Origin: Hyphomicrobiaceae bacterium
GTDB taxonomy: Bacteria > Pseudomonadota > Alphaproteobacteria > Rhizobiales > Aestuariivirgaceae
Assembly: GCA_900298995.1 (NCBI GenBank)
Contig: OMIC01000008.1
Span: forward strand, 147,895-211,894
Direction: 5' to 3'
DNA length: 64,000 nucleotides
The translations under genes were made by a program, and so were the position numbers. The notes below the pieces were generated by a model. It was not told the DNA's origin, ran no database searches, and saw only the letters and a program-made list of their open reading frames with translations. Positions 50,006 to 59,357 of this stretch are shown here, in pieces (the first letter of the stretch is position 1; the number at the start of each line of letters is the position of its first letter).

Positions 50006-52441
50006 TCAACCCCGCATGCGCTTGCCTTCGGGGTCGAAGGGCGGCTCGGTGATGATGGTGGCCTTGCGGTTCTCGCCGATGATCTCGATCTCGAAGGCGC
50101 CGGGAGCGGTGTCGCCCGCCAGTTCCTTCGGCACATAGCCCTGCGCCATCGACATGTTCACATAATGCGCGAAGCCGCCGGAAGTGACCCAGCCCACCAC
50201 CTTGCCCTTGTGCCAGATGGGCTCGTCGCCCAGCACGTCGGCGTCACCCGCATCAACGACGAAGGACACGCGGCGCAGCTTGCCGCCGGTGCGCTTCTCC
50301 TCCATCGCCGCGGCGCGGCCCACGAAATCATTCTTGGTCAGGTCGATGAAGCGGTCGAGGCCCGCTTCGAAGCCGCCATAGATGGGCCTCAGCTCGCGGA
50401 ACCAGGTGGGGAAATTCTTCTCAAGCCGCATCGAGAGCAGGGCGCGCATGCCGAAATTCACGATGCCGTGGGCAGCACCCGCCCTCATGATTTCCTGATA
50501 GAGCCGGCGCTGATACTCGGGCGTCACCCAGATTTCATACCCGAGATCGCCCGTATAGGTGACGCGGTTGATGAGCGCCGGGCAGTGGGCGATATCCATG
50601 GCGCGGTGGTCCATGAATTTGAATGCGGCGTTGGACACATCCTCATCTGTCAGCTGCTGCAGAACCTCGCGCGACTTCGGCCCGGCAATCGACAGGCCCA
50701 CGAGGCCCATGTCATAGCGGTGGATGCTCACCGAGCCGTCGGCGGGCAGGTGCTGCTCGAACCAGCGCATGTGATATTTCTGCGCCTGGGAAGAGCCCCA
50801 CATGTAGAAGCACTCATCGGACGCCTTGGCGATGGTGAAGTCGCCAATCAGCCTGCCAGCGGGGTTCAGCATGGGCGTCAGGATGAGGCGGCCGGTCTTC
50901 GGCATCTTGTTGGTCATCAATTGCGAGAGGAATGCTTCCGCGCCCGCGCCGGTGAAGCGGTACTTCGCGAAATTGGCAATCTCGGTGACGCCCACGCCGT
51001 TGCGGGTCGCCAGCACTTCAGCCTTCACATGCGGGAAGTCATTCGAGCGGCGGAAGGAGACGATGTCCTTCGGCTCCACGCCCTTGGGCGCGAACCACAA
51101 GGGCGTCTCGAGACCCCAGCTGTCGCCCATGACAGCACCTTGCGAGAGCATGATGTCATAGAGTGCCGTTGTCTGCTGCGGCCTGGCGGCGGGGAGTTCC
51201 TCGTTGGGGAAGCGGATCGAGAAACGGCGGGAATAGTTCTCGCGCACTTTCTCGTTGGTGTAGCTGCGGGTCGCCCATTCGCCGAAGCGGGCGCAATCCA
51301 TCGCCCAGACGTCGAAACCGGGATCGCCATTCACCATCCATTGTGAAAGCGCGAGGCCCACGCCGCCGCCCTGGCTGAAGCCCGCCATGACGCCGCAGGC
51401 GAGCCAGAAATTGCTGAGGCCCTGCACCGGCCCGACGATCGGGTTGCCATCGGGCGTGAAAGTGAAGGGCCCGTTGATCACGCGCTTGATTCCGGCGGTG
51501 GCCAGCGCCGGGAAATGCTTGTAGCCGAGCTCGAGGTTGGGCGCGATGCGGTCGAGGTCCGGCTGCAGCAGCTCGCGGCCAAAGGTCCAGGGCGTCTGCT
51601 TCGGACTCCACGGAACGCAGGCCCGCTCATAGGTGCCGAGCACCAGGCCCGAGCGCTCCTGGCGCATGTAGATTTCCGACTTGAAGTCGATGATGTGCGG
51701 AAGCTCGTGGCCACGCTCCTTGTTGTAGGCGACGACCTCGGGCATCTCGTCGGTCACGAGATACATGTGCTCCATGGCGAGCACGGGAAGCTCGAGACCC
51801 ACCATGCGGCCGACCTCGCGGGCCCAGAGGCCACCGCAGTTCACCACATGCTCGGCGTGGATCGTGCCCTTGGCGGTGACCACGTCCCAGCTACCGTCCT
51901 TGCGTGGCCTGAGGGCCTCGACCCTGGTGTCCTGATAGATTTCGGCGCCGTTGATGCGGGCCGACTTTGCGTAGGCGTGAGTGGTACCCTCAGGATCGAG
52001 GTTGCCATCGGCGGCGTCGATCATGGCGCCCACGAACTGTTTCTCGTCGAGCAGCGGATGCATCTTCTTGGCCTCCGCCATGGAGATGATCTCTGTCTCG
52101 AGCCCCAGATAGCGCGCCCGGGCATGGGCCATCTTCAGCCACTCCATGCGCTGCGGCGTATCGGCCAGGATCAGGCCGCCCGAGCGGTGCAGTCCGCAAG
52201 CCTGGCCCGAGATCTTCTCCAGCTCGTTGTAGAGGGCGATGGTGTAGCCTTGGAGCTTTGCGACATTGGGGTCGCCGTTCAGGGTGTGGAAGCCGCCCGC
52301 TGCATGCCAAGTCGAACCGGACGTGAGAATGTCACGCTCGACCAGCACGACATCTTTCCAGCCGGCCTTGGTGAGATGATAGAGCACCGAGCAGCCGACG
52401 ACACCGCCGCCGATCACCACGACACGCGCCTGGGTTTTCAT
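50006..52441 (-). CDS. FAD-dependent dimethylglycine/sarcosine dehydrogenase-like enzyme with GcvT domain
   Basis: An 811-residue enzyme. The N-terminal FAD domain has VVVIGGGVVGCS, and STWHAAGGF, whose histidine (H46) lies where dimethylglycine dehydrogenase bears its covalent flavin. The DAO-type domain goes on to GPFTFTPDGNPIVGP. A linker leads at about residue 430 to a GcvT-like folate domain (GVGVTEIANFAKYRFTGAGAE through SGGFAHYVNMSMAQGYV). The pair of domains demethylates dimethylglycine or sarcosine and passes the C1 unit to tetrahydrofolate. Sequence does not tell which. I start it at ATG 52441; an ATG 15 bases upstream is also open. Confidence 0.9.
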   Translation of the reverse strand: MKTQARVVVIGGGVVGCSVLYHLTKAGWKDVVLVERDILTSGSTWHAAGGFHTLNGDPNVAKLQGYTIALYNELEKISGQACGLHRSGGLILADTPQRMEWLKMAHARARYLGLETEIISMAEAKKMHPLLDEKQFVGAMIDAADGNLDPEGTTHAYAKSARINGAEIYQDTRVEALRPRKDGSWDVVTAKGTIHAEHVVNCGGLWAREVGRMVGLELPVLAMEHMYLVTDEMPEVVAYNKERGHELPHIIDFKSEIYMRQERSGLVLGTYERACVPWSPKQTPWTFGRELLQPDLDRIAPNLELGYKHFPALATAGIKRVINGPFTFTPDGNPIVGPVQGLSNFWLACGVMAGFSQGGGVGLALSQWMVNGDPGFDVWAMDCARFGEWATRSYTNEKVRENYSRRFSIRFPNEELPAARPQQTTALYDIMLSQGAVMGDSWGLETPLWFAPKGVEPKDIVSFRRSNDFPHVKAEVLATRNGVGVTEIANFAKYRFTGAGAEAFLSQLMTNKMPKTGRLILTPMLNPAGRLIGDFTIAKASDECFYMWGSSQAQKYHMRWFEQHLPADGSVSIHRYDMGLVGLSIAGPKSREVLQQLTDEDVSNAAFKFMDHRAMDIAHCPALINRVTYTGDLGYEIWVTPEYQRRLYQEIMRAGAAHGIVNFGMRALLSMRLEKNFPTWFRELRPIYGGFEAGLDRFIDLTKNDFVGRAAAMEEKRTGGKLRRVSFVVDAGDADVLGDEPIWHKGKVVGWVTSGGFAHYVNMSMAQGYVPKELAGDTAPGAFEIEIIGENRKATIITEPPFDPEGKRMRG

Positions 52442-52542
52442 GGCATATCCTTGCAAATGGCCAAAGCTGTGGGCGTTTTAGCTGGGACGCCGAACCCCCG
52501 CAATCGGCGATGGCGGTGAAAAGAATTCATCCAGACATGGAA

Positions 52543-52571
52543 AGGGCCCCGCCTCAGGGAGGCAGGGCCCT
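52543..52571 (-). terminator. probable terminator downstream of the HU gene
   Basis: AGGGCCC at 52543-52549 pairs with GGGCCCT at 52565-52571. After one mismatch a second stem of five pairs closes on a three-base loop. On the minus strand it is followed by TTTCC, a weak U-tract. It lies 24 bases past the HU stop. Confidence 0.55.
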
Positions 52572-52594
52572 CTCAAATCGACACCGGACCGATA

Positions 52595-52888
52595 TCAGAT
52601 CGCGTCCTTGACTTCCTTGGCGGCGCGGAAGGCCAGCTTCTTCGACGCCTTGATCTTGATCTGCTCGCCGGTGGCCGGGTTGCGGCCCATGCGGGCGGGG
52701 CGCTTCTTGACCTGGAAGATGCCGAGGCCGGTGACGCGCACCTTGTGGCCCTTCTTCAGGTTCTTCACGGTGAGCTCGATGAAGGCGCCCAGGAACTCGC
52801 CCGCTGCCTTCTTCGACATCTCGTGCTTCTCGGCCAGTTCCGCCGCGAGCTTCGAGAGGGGGATCGTCTGGATCTTGTCGTCAGCCAT
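52595..52888 (-). CDS. HU-family DNA-binding protein
   Basis: A 97-residue histone-like protein. The DNA-bending arm is GLGIFQVKKRPARMGRNPATGE with the invariant RNPATGE. The N-terminal helices are IPLSKLAAELAEKHEMSKKAAGEFLGAF. It is slightly longer at the N-terminus than typical HU (90 residues). A good AAGGAGA ribosome site precedes the ATG. It is followed by a likely terminator and preceded by a region with an unusual repeat, so it is probably monocistronic. Confidence 0.94.
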   Translation of the reverse strand: MADDKIQTIPLSKLAAELAEKHEMSKKAAGEFLGAFIELTVKNLKKGHKVRVTGLGIFQVKKRPARMGRNPATGEQIKIKASKKLAFRAAKEVKDAI

Positions 52889-52967
52889 GTTTGTCTCCTT
52901 GATTGAGGTTTTGGCTGACGGCGAGCGTTAACAAGACTTTCGATTCGGGAAAACCCTTATTTTTCGC

Positions 52968-52997
52968 GGGTTTTTTTCCACCCTGCTGGAAAAACCC
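52968..52997. repeat. inverted repeat in the HU leader or promoter region
   Basis: GGGTTTTTTTCCA at 52968-52980 pairs with TGGAAAAACCC at 52987-52997 across six bases, with two unpaired bases in the longer arm. A third related stretch, GGGAAAACCC, stands nearby at 52938-52947. The run 52889-53083 holds no gene and is notably A+T-rich in its middle compared with the surroundings; I take it to be the HU promoter and leader. Confidence 0.5.
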
Positions 52998-53083
52998 TTG
53001 TGAATCCGGCTTCGACAGTTTGGCTGTGTGCAGAAATATAGAAAAATCCAGCAAATACAGTATCTTACGGAAGGTGCGATTTG

Positions 53084-53812
53084 CTATGGCTGCTTGCCTG
53101 GCGCACCCGTTGCGATGTCCAGATGGTTCTTCAGGGGCAGCGGCGGCAGCGCGTGCTTTGTGGAAAACATTGCGAGGTTCGATTGTCGCTGCGCTTCAAG
53201 TGATTCGCCCGACATGTTGCGCGCATGCACGCGGATCGCCACGACGGGGCGTTCGATGTGGGTCAACACATGTCCGGCGCGGGCCACGCGGAGGTACCAG
53301 TCCCAGTCCCAGTAGTAGGGGAGCGTTTCATCGAACGGTCCCAGCGATTCATGCAGGCTGCGCCGGTAGACGACCCCCGAGATGAGAATGGTGTTGTCGC
53401 GCATGAGCGTCCCGGCGTCGGCGTGAAAGGCGAAGGGCAGGTCGGGCCGCCCGTCCTCGAACACCAGGCGCCCGTCCGCGTAACAGAATGCCGCGCCCGC
53501 CGCGATCACCCGGGAAACATCCGCGAAATAGGTCTGGTCGATGAACCAGTCGTCATCGTCGAGAAAGCAGATGAGCTCGCCTTGTGCCTCCGCGACGCCG
53601 AGGTTCCGCGCCGGCACGGGTCCGCGCTGATGATTGTCGAGGACCCGGATCGAGGGATGAAGCGTGCCCACCGCCTCCCGTGCGCCAATGCCATCATCCA
53701 CGACGATGATCTCACCTGGCTGTTCCGTCTGCTTCAGCACGCTGGCGATGGCTTCGCGCAGGAAGTGATGCCGCCCGCGTGTCGGGATGATGACCGAGAT
53801 GTTGTTCACCAC
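53084..53812 (-). CDS. family 2 glycosyltransferase
   Basis: A 242-residue GT-A fold transferase, cytosolic. It opens ISVIIPTRGRHHFLREAIASVL, has the nucleotide-sugar residues VVDDG and the DxD motif in CFLDDDDWF, and a later acceptor stretch DETLPYYWDWDWYLRVARAG. The sugar and acceptor are not predictable. There is no polysaccharide gene nearby. It starts seven bases after gltX's stop, so it is cotranscribed with nadE-gltX, which looks like operon chance rather than function. Confidence 0.85.
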   Translation of the reverse strand: MVNNISVIIPTRGRHHFLREAIASVLKQTEQPGEIIVVDDGIGAREAVGTLHPSIRVLDNHQRGPVPARNLGVAEAQGELICFLDDDDWFIDQTYFADVSRVIAAGAAFCYADGRLVFEDGRPDLPFAFHADAGTLMRDNTILISGVVYRRSLHESLGPFDETLPYYWDWDWYLRVARAGHVLTHIERPVVAIRVHARNMSGESLEAQRQSNLAMFSTKHALPPLPLKNHLDIATGAPGKQP

Positions 53813-53819
53813 GACGGCC

Positions 53820-55142
53820 TCACGGGAGCTCGAGCCGTTCCAGTGCCCTTGCCCGCCCGATCAGCGGCAGGAGATGGGCAAGTTCCGGCCCGTGATCAAG
53901 GCCGGTCAGCGCAAGACGAAGCGGCATGAAGAGGTCCTTGCCCTTGCGGCCCGTCTTCGCCTTCAGCGCCTCGGTCCAGCCTTTCCATGTGGCGCCGTCC
54001 CAGGGCTCCTGCGGCAGCAGTGTGCGGGCCTCGGCCAGGAAGGCACGGTTTTCGTCAGCGATCACCGGGGTCACCGCGCCGAAAGCCACCTCGTGCCAGG
54101 CCTCCGCGTCGGAGAGCGTCGTGATGTTGCCGCGAACGGCCATCCAGAAGGCCTCCGTGCCGCCGCGCATCCGGTCCTTCACGGCAGCCCAGGGCAAATG
54201 ATGCAGCAGCTTGGCATTGAGTTGCAGGAGCTCCGCCTCATCGAAGCGGGCGGGTGCACGCGACAGCTTGTCGAGGTCAAAGCCACCGACCAATTCTTCG
54301 TAATCTGCAAACGGATGGATATTGTCAGACGTGCCGAGAAGGGCTGCCATGCTCACCACCGCCATGGCCTCAAGCCCCCGCTCGCGCATCGCGGAAATGG
54401 ACAGCGCGCCGAGTCGTTTCGAGAGGCCCTTGCCGTCAGCCCCTGTGAGCAGGCTGTGATGGGCATAGAGCGGCGGCTTGCTGCCCAGCGCCTCGGTGAT
54501 CTCGATCTGGACGGCGGTGTTGACCACGTGGTCCTCGCCGCGGATCACATGGCTGATGCTGAAGTCGATGTCGTCGATGACCGAGGGCAGGGTATAGAGA
54601 TAGCTTCCGTCCTCGCGCACCAGCACCGGATCGGAGAGGGTTGCCGTGTCGATGTGCTGGGGACCGCGGATCAGATCGTCCCAGGACACCGTGCGCCCGT
54701 CGAGCCTGAAGCGCCAGTGCGGCCTGCGGCCCTCGGCTTCGAGCCTCCGGCGCTCGTCCTCGCCAAGCTTGAGCGCGGCACGATCATAGACGGGCGGCGC
54801 ACCCCGCGCCATCTGGCGCTTGCGGCGGCGGTCGAGCTCATCGGCGGTTTCATAGCAGGGGTAGAGGCGGCCCGATGCGCGCAGCCCCGCCGCCACCTCG
54901 TCATAGCGCGCGAACCGCTTCGACTGCCATGCGACGCGTGCCGGCCGGATGCCCAGCCAGTCGAGATCGGCGGCGATGCCCTCGGCAAACGCCGTGGTCG
55001 AGCGCGCCACATCGGTGTCGTCATAGCGCAGCACAAAATCGCCGCCGGATTTCTGCGCGAAGAGCCAGTTGAGAATGGCCGTGCGCGCATTGCCGATGTG
55101 GATGCGCCCGGTGGGAGAGGGCGCGAAACGCACGATGGTCAT
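53820..55142 (-). CDS. gltX: glutamyl-tRNA synthetase
   Basis: A 440-residue class I synthetase. The HIGH-like motif is [16 protein letters not shown] at the N-terminus, and the KMSKS-like motif is [11 protein letters not shown]. The intervening [13 protein letters not shown] marks the GluRS/GlnRS branch. It lacks long C-terminal extensions. Many alphaproteobacteria have two GluRS; which type this is cannot be told. ATG 55142 follows the nadE stop directly (one base gap), and longer upstream frames are nadE shadow. Confidence 0.93.
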   Translation of the reverse strand: MTIVRFAPSPTGRIHIGNARTAILNWLFAQKSGGDFVLRYDDTDVARSTTAFAEGIAADLDWLGIRPARVAWQSKRFARYDEVAAGLRASGRLYPCYETADELDRRRKRQMARGAPPVYDRAALKLGEDERRRLEAEGRRPHWRFRLDGRTVSWDDLIRGPQHIDTATLSDPVLVREDGSYLYTLPSVIDDIDFSISHVIRGEDHVVNTAVQIEITEALGSKPPLYAHHSLLTGADGKGLSKRLGALSISAMRERGLEAMAVVSMAALLGTSDNIHPFADYEELVGGFDLDKLSRAPARFDEAELLQLNAKLLHHLPWAAVKDRMRGGTEAFWMAVRGNITTLSDAEAWHEVAFGAVTPVIADENRAFLAEARTLLPQEPWDGATWKGWTEALKAKTGRKGKDLFMPLRLALTGLDHGPELAHLLPLIGRARALERLELP

Positions 55143-55143
55143 G

Positions 55144-56772
55144 TCAGCGCCCGTCCCGGAAGGCATTGGTGATGGGATAGCGCCGGTCGCGTCCGAAATT
55201 GCGCCGCGTGATCTTGACGCCAGGCGCGGCCTGTCGGCGCTTGTATTCTGCGATATAGAGCATGTGCTGAACGCGCCGCACCAGTGCCTCGTCATAACCG
55301 GTTCCAGCCACGATCTCCGCGACCGGCATTTCATGTTCGATCAGCCCCTCGAGGATGACATCCAGCATCTCATAGGGTGGAAGCGAATCCTGATCCGTCT
55401 GGTTGGGCCGCAGTTCAGCGGAGGGCGCGCGGGTGATGATGCGCTCCGGGATCACGTGGCCAAGGCTGTTGCGCCATCTGGCCAGCCGGTAGACCTCGGT
55501 CTTGTACACATCCTTGATCGGGTTGTAGCCCCCGTTCATGTCGCCGTAGAGGGTTGCATAACCAACCGACATCTCAGACTTGTTGCCGGTGGTCAGCACC
55601 ATCGAGCCGAACTTGTTGGATATGGCCATGAGAATCACGCCGCGGCTGCGCGACTGCAGGTTTTCCTCCGTGATGCCGGAGGGCGTGCCTTCGAACATCG
55701 GCTTCAGCGCGGCAAGAAAGCCCTCGACCGGCTGGCCGATCGGCACAACATCATAGCGTACGCCCAGCAGCTTGGCGCAGTCCTCGGCGTCGGTGAGGCT
55801 CTCCTGGCTCGTGTAGGCGTAGGGCAGCATGACGCAATGAACGCGCTCCCTGCCCAGTGCATCCGCCGCCATCGCTGCGACCACCGCCGAGTCGATGCCG
55901 CCGGAGAGACCCAGCACGACGCCCGGAAAACGGTTCTTCAGCACATAGTCGCGCAGGCCCAGCACGCAGGCGTTCCAGGTTTCCTCTTCCTTTTCGGGCA
56001 GCGCCACCACTTCGCCCGGCACGCAGTGCCAGCCGTCGGGTCCGCGCCGCCACTCGGTCAGTGCTATCTCCTCGCGGAACATGGGCAGCTGCCAGGCCAG
56101 CGAGCGGTCGGCATTGATCACGAAGGATGCGCCGTCGAACACCAGCTCGTCCTGCCCGCCCACCTGATTGAGATAGGCCATGGGCAGCCCGGTTTCGGTG
56201 ACCCGCGACACCACGAGATTGAGTCGCACGTCATCCTTGTTGCGCTCGAAGGGAGAGCCATTGGGAACGAGAAGGATCTCGGCCCCGGTCTCGGACAGTG
56301 TTTCGCAGGTCTCGGCTGTCCAGATGTCCTCGCAGATGGGGACGCCGAGCCTCACGCCCTTGAAGGCAATGGGGCCTGGCGCGGGGCCGGGATCGAACAC
56401 GCGCTTCTCGTCGAACACTCCATAATTGGGAAGGTCGAATTTGTGGCGCAGCGCCTCGATGCGGCCATTGGCGAGGAGCGCCACGGAGTTGTGCAGCTTA
56501 CCGTTCTCGCGCCACGGCAGTCCGATCAGCATGGCAGGACCATTGGCCGTGTCCCTGGCCAGTGACTCGACGGCTTCGCGGCAGGCTTCCACGAAGGACG
56601 GCCGCAGCACCAGATCTTCAGGCGGATAGCCGCAGATGAACAATTCCGGAAACAGGATCAGGTCTGCGTCCGGGCTTTGCCACAGGACTTCGCGGGCCCG
56701 CGCCAGATTCTCGCCGATGGCGCCGAGCGTGGGGTTCACCTGGGCGAGCGCAATGATGAGCTTGTCGGTCAT
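55144..56772 (-). CDS. nadE: glutamine-dependent NAD+ synthetase
   Basis: A 542-residue two-domain enzyme making NAD+ from nicotinate adenine dinucleotide. The N-terminal nitrilase-like glutaminase has the Glu-Lys-Cys set in [24 protein letters not shown] and GVPICEDIW. The C-terminal synthetase has the PP-loop [19 protein letters not shown] and [24 protein letters not shown] 56772 gives the normal start ([17 protein letters not shown]). It leads a nadE-gltX-glycosyltransferase transcript. It is divergent from an AMP-forming ligase, with 81 bases between starts. Confidence 0.95.
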   Translation of the reverse strand: MTDKLIIALAQVNPTLGAIGENLARAREVLWQSPDADLILFPELFICGYPPEDLVLRPSFVEACREAVESLARDTANGPAMLIGLPWRENGKLHNSVALLANGRIEALRHKFDLPNYGVFDEKRVFDPGPAPGPIAFKGVRLGVPICEDIWTAETCETLSETGAEILLVPNGSPFERNKDDVRLNLVVSRVTETGLPMAYLNQVGGQDELVFDGASFVINADRSLAWQLPMFREEIALTEWRRGPDGWHCVPGEVVALPEKEEETWNACVLGLRDYVLKNRFPGVVLGLSGGIDSAVVAAMAADALGRERVHCVMLPYAYTSQESLTDAEDCAKLLGVRYDVVPIGQPVEGFLAALKPMFEGTPSGITEENLQSRSRGVILMAISNKFGSMVLTTGNKSEMSVGYATLYGDMNGGYNPIKDVYKTEVYRLARWRNSLGHVIPERIITRAPSAELRPNQTDQDSLPPYEMLDVILEGLIEHEMPVAEIVAGTGYDEALVRRVQHMLYIAEYKRRQAAPGVKITRRNFGRDRRYPITNAFRDGR

Positions 56773-56853
56773 GCGCCGCTTGTAGCGGAACGGGGGCTGT
56801 CCATCAATTGTGCGGCGTTGACGGCGCGGCGCCGATGCGGGAGAAGGTCGGGC

Positions 56854-58356
56854 ATGATCCTCAAGAGCCTTCTCGATGCCCAGCCCGCGACGGCATGTGC
56901 GATCTCGGCCCCTGGGCGCGGCGACCTCTCCTATGGCCTGTTCGTCGAGCTGGTCGAGGATGTCGCGGCCGCACTCCGGTCCGCAGGGCTTGCCCGCAAC
57001 GACCGGCTTGCCATGGTCCTGCCCAATGGCCCGGACATGGCGGCGGGCTTCGTCGCAGCGGCCTCGGCCGTGACGGCAGCGCCCCTCAATCCTGCCTACC
57101 GCGAGGACGAGTTCCACTTCTACATGGAGGACCTGGGCGCCCGCGCGCTGCTCGTCGAGGAGGGCAGTACGTCATCCGCCATCGCCGCAGCGCGGCGTCT
57201 CGGCATTCCGGTTCTGACCCTTATCCCGGGGCGTGAGGCGGGCTTCTTCGCGCTGTCGGGTGATGCGGCGCGCCCCGCCGTCCGACAGGGGCTGGCCGAA
57301 GGCAGGGACATTGCGCTCGTGCTGCACACCTCGGGTACCACGTCACGGCCCAAGATCGTTCCGCTCACCCATGCAAACCTTCTTGCATCCGCCAACAACA
57401 TACGCGCCACGCTGCGGCTCACGGCACAGGACCGTTGCCTCAACATCATGCCGCTGTTCCACATCCATGGGCTGGTGGCGGCGATTCTCGCCAGCCTGTG
57501 CGCGGGCGGGTCGGTGTTCGCAACGTCCGGCTTCAACGCGCTGCAGTTCTTCGGCCTGATGTCCGAGGCGAAACCCAGCTGGTACACGGCGGTTCCCACG
57601 ATGCATCAGGCAATCCTGACCCGTGCCGAGCGCAATGCAGAGGTGATCGCCGCCAATCCGCTGCGCTTCATCCGGTCGAGTTCGGCCTCTCTGCCCGCAC
57701 CCGTGTTCCATGCCCTGGAGGCAGCCTTCGACTGCCCTGTCATCGAGGCCTATGCGATGACCGAGAATGCCCATCAGATGACATCGAACCAGTTGCCGCC
57801 GGGCCAGCGCAAGCCGGGCTTCGTCGGTTGCGCGGCCGGGCCGGACGTGGCGGTCATGGCGCCGGACGGCCGTCTTCTGGGTACGGGCGAGGAGGGCGAG
57901 GCCGTGACCCGCGGTCCCAATGTCACGCCGGGCTATGAAAACAATCCCTCAGCCAATGAATCCGGCTTCGCCTTTGGCTGGTTCCACACCGGTGACCAGG
58001 GGTTCATGGACGAGGACGGCTTCCTCAAGATCACCGGCCGGCTGAAAGAGATCATCAACCGTGGCGGCGAGAAGGTGGCGCCCATGGAGGTCGATGACGT
58101 GCTCATGGCCCATGCGGCGGTGCATCAGGCCGTCACCTTCGCCATGCCGCATGACCGGCTGGGCGAGGAGGTCGCTGCTGCTGTCGTGCTGCGCGAGGGC
58201 ATGACTGCGGGAGAGCGTGAACTCATCGATTTCGCCGCCGTGAAGCTTGCCGCCTTCAAGGTGCCCCGTCGCATCGTGATCCTCGATGAAATTCCCAAAG
58301 GCGCCACCGGCAAGCTGCAGCGCATCGGGCTTGCGCAGAAGCTGGGCCTCGCATGA
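56854..58356 (+). CDS. AMP-forming acyl-CoA synthetase, oxalyl-CoA synthetase (AAE3/Pcs60)-like
   Basis: A 500-residue adenylate-forming ligase. The P-loop is LHTSGTTSRPKIVPLTH, and the A8-type hinge and C-terminal signature are ITGRLKEIINRGGEKVAPMEV and GATGKLQRI. The central run WYTAVPTMHQAIL through RFIRSSSASLPAPV and VIEAYAMTENAHQMTSN closely resembles the oxalyl-CoA synthetases of plants and yeast. The oxalyl-CoA decarboxylase and CoA-transferase that would complete oxalate breakdown are not here, so the substrate remains tentative. It overlaps the next gene by four bases. Confidence 0.85.
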   Translation: MILKSLLDAQPATACAISAPGRGDLSYGLFVELVEDVAAALRSAGLARNDRLAMVLPNGPDMAAGFVAAASAVTAAPLNPAYREDEFHFYMEDLGARALLVEEGSTSSAIAAARRLGIPVLTLIPGREAGFFALSGDAARPAVRQGLAEGRDIALVLHTSGTTSRPKIVPLTHANLLASANNIRATLRLTAQDRCLNIMPLFHIHGLVAAILASLCAGGSVFATSGFNALQFFGLMSEAKPSWYTAVPTMHQAILTRAERNAEVIAANPLRFIRSSSASLPAPVFHALEAAFDCPVIEAYAMTENAHQMTSNQLPPGQRKPGFVGCAAGPDVAVMAPDGRLLGTGEEGEAVTRGPNVTPGYENNPSANESGFAFGWFHTGDQGFMDEDGFLKITGRLKEIINRGGEKVAPMEVDDVLMAHAAVHQAVTFAMPHDRLGEEVAAAVVLREGMTAGERELIDFAAVKLAAFKVPRRIVILDEIPKGATGKLQRIGLAQKLGLA

Positions 58357-59345
58357 CCCGCATCTGCATCTTCGGCGCGGGCGCCATCGGGGGCTATGTC
58401 GGCGCCCGGCTGGCCCTGAAAGGTGAGGCCGATGTCTCGCTGGTTGCCCGCGGCGCACATCTCGAGGCCCTTCGCGCCAATGGTCTCACCCTGTTGCAGG
58501 ACGGCAGTCGCCACGTGACGCATCCGCGCATCACCGGCCAGCCGTCAGTTCTGGGGCATCAGGATTTCATCATTCTTGCCCTCAAGGCGCAGGGGCTGGC
58601 CGCCGTCATCGATCAGCTGATGCCCTTGATCGGGCCCGAGACGGCAATCCTCTTTGCCCAGAACGGCGTGCCGTGGTGGTATTTTCATGGCACAGGCGGG
58701 CCGCTGGAGGGCACGCGGCTCGAAAGCGTCGACCCCGGCGGCCGGATCTGGAGCCGCATCGGGCCGGAGCGCGCGCTGGGCTGCGCGGTCTGGCAGGCTG
58801 CGGAGATCGCCTCGCCGGGCGTCATCCGCCACAACTACGGCGAACGCATGCCGCTGGGCGAGCCGTCAGGCCAAAAGACGGAACGCGTCAGCCTGCTGAG
58901 TCGGCTGCTCACCGATGCCGGAATCAAGAGCCCCGTGAAGCCGAATCTGCGCCAGGAAATCTGGCTGAAGTTGTGGGGCAATCTCAGTTTCAACCCGGTG
59001 AGTGTGCTGACACAGGGTACGCTCGCAGAACTTGCCGCCGATCCTGGCACCCGCCGGGTGATCCATGCCATGATGGACGAAGCCCGGCTCGTCGGTGAAC
59101 GGCTGGGCATTGCCTTTCAGGTCAGTGCCGATGAGCGCATCGACATGGCCGCCAGGGTTGGCGCCCACCGCACGTCCATGCTGCAGGACGTGGAAGCCGG
59201 GCGGCCGACCGAACTCGACGCGCTGCTGGGCGCAGTGATCGAACTGGCACACCTCGCAAGAGTCGAGACGCCGTCTCTGAAAATGATCTATGGTCTCTGC
59301 AAGTTCCGTTGCGAGAAAGCCGAGGCGGTCTCACGCCAGACATGA
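58353..59345 (+). CDS. ketopantoate reductase-like protein (2-dehydropantoate 2-reductase family)
   Basis: A 330-residue NADPH-dependent reductase. The Rossmann turn is CIFGAGAIGGYVGARLA, and the catalytic lysine region is EIWLKLWGNLSFNPVSVLT. The region near residues 60-110 has LALKAQGL and FAQNGVPWW. The family catalyses ketopantoate to pantoate for CoA synthesis, but many paralogues act on other 2-oxo acids. Because it is coupled (ATGA) to an oxalyl-CoA-synthetase-like gene and is not near panB or panC, it is more likely a catabolic paralogue. Confidence 0.85.
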   Translation: MTRICIFGAGAIGGYVGARLALKGEADVSLVARGAHLEALRANGLTLLQDGSRHVTHPRITGQPSVLGHQDFIILALKAQGLAAVIDQLMPLIGPETAILFAQNGVPWWYFHGTGGPLEGTRLESVDPGGRIWSRIGPERALGCAVWQAAEIASPGVIRHNYGERMPLGEPSGQKTERVSLLSRLLTDAGIKSPVKPNLRQEIWLKLWGNLSFNPVSVLTQGTLAELAADPGTRRVIHAMMDEARLVGERLGIAFQVSADERIDMAARVGAHRTSMLQDVEAGRPTELDALLGAVIELAHLARVETPSLKMIYGLCKFRCEKAEAVSRQT

Positions 59346-59357
59346 GGAGGGCCGGAC

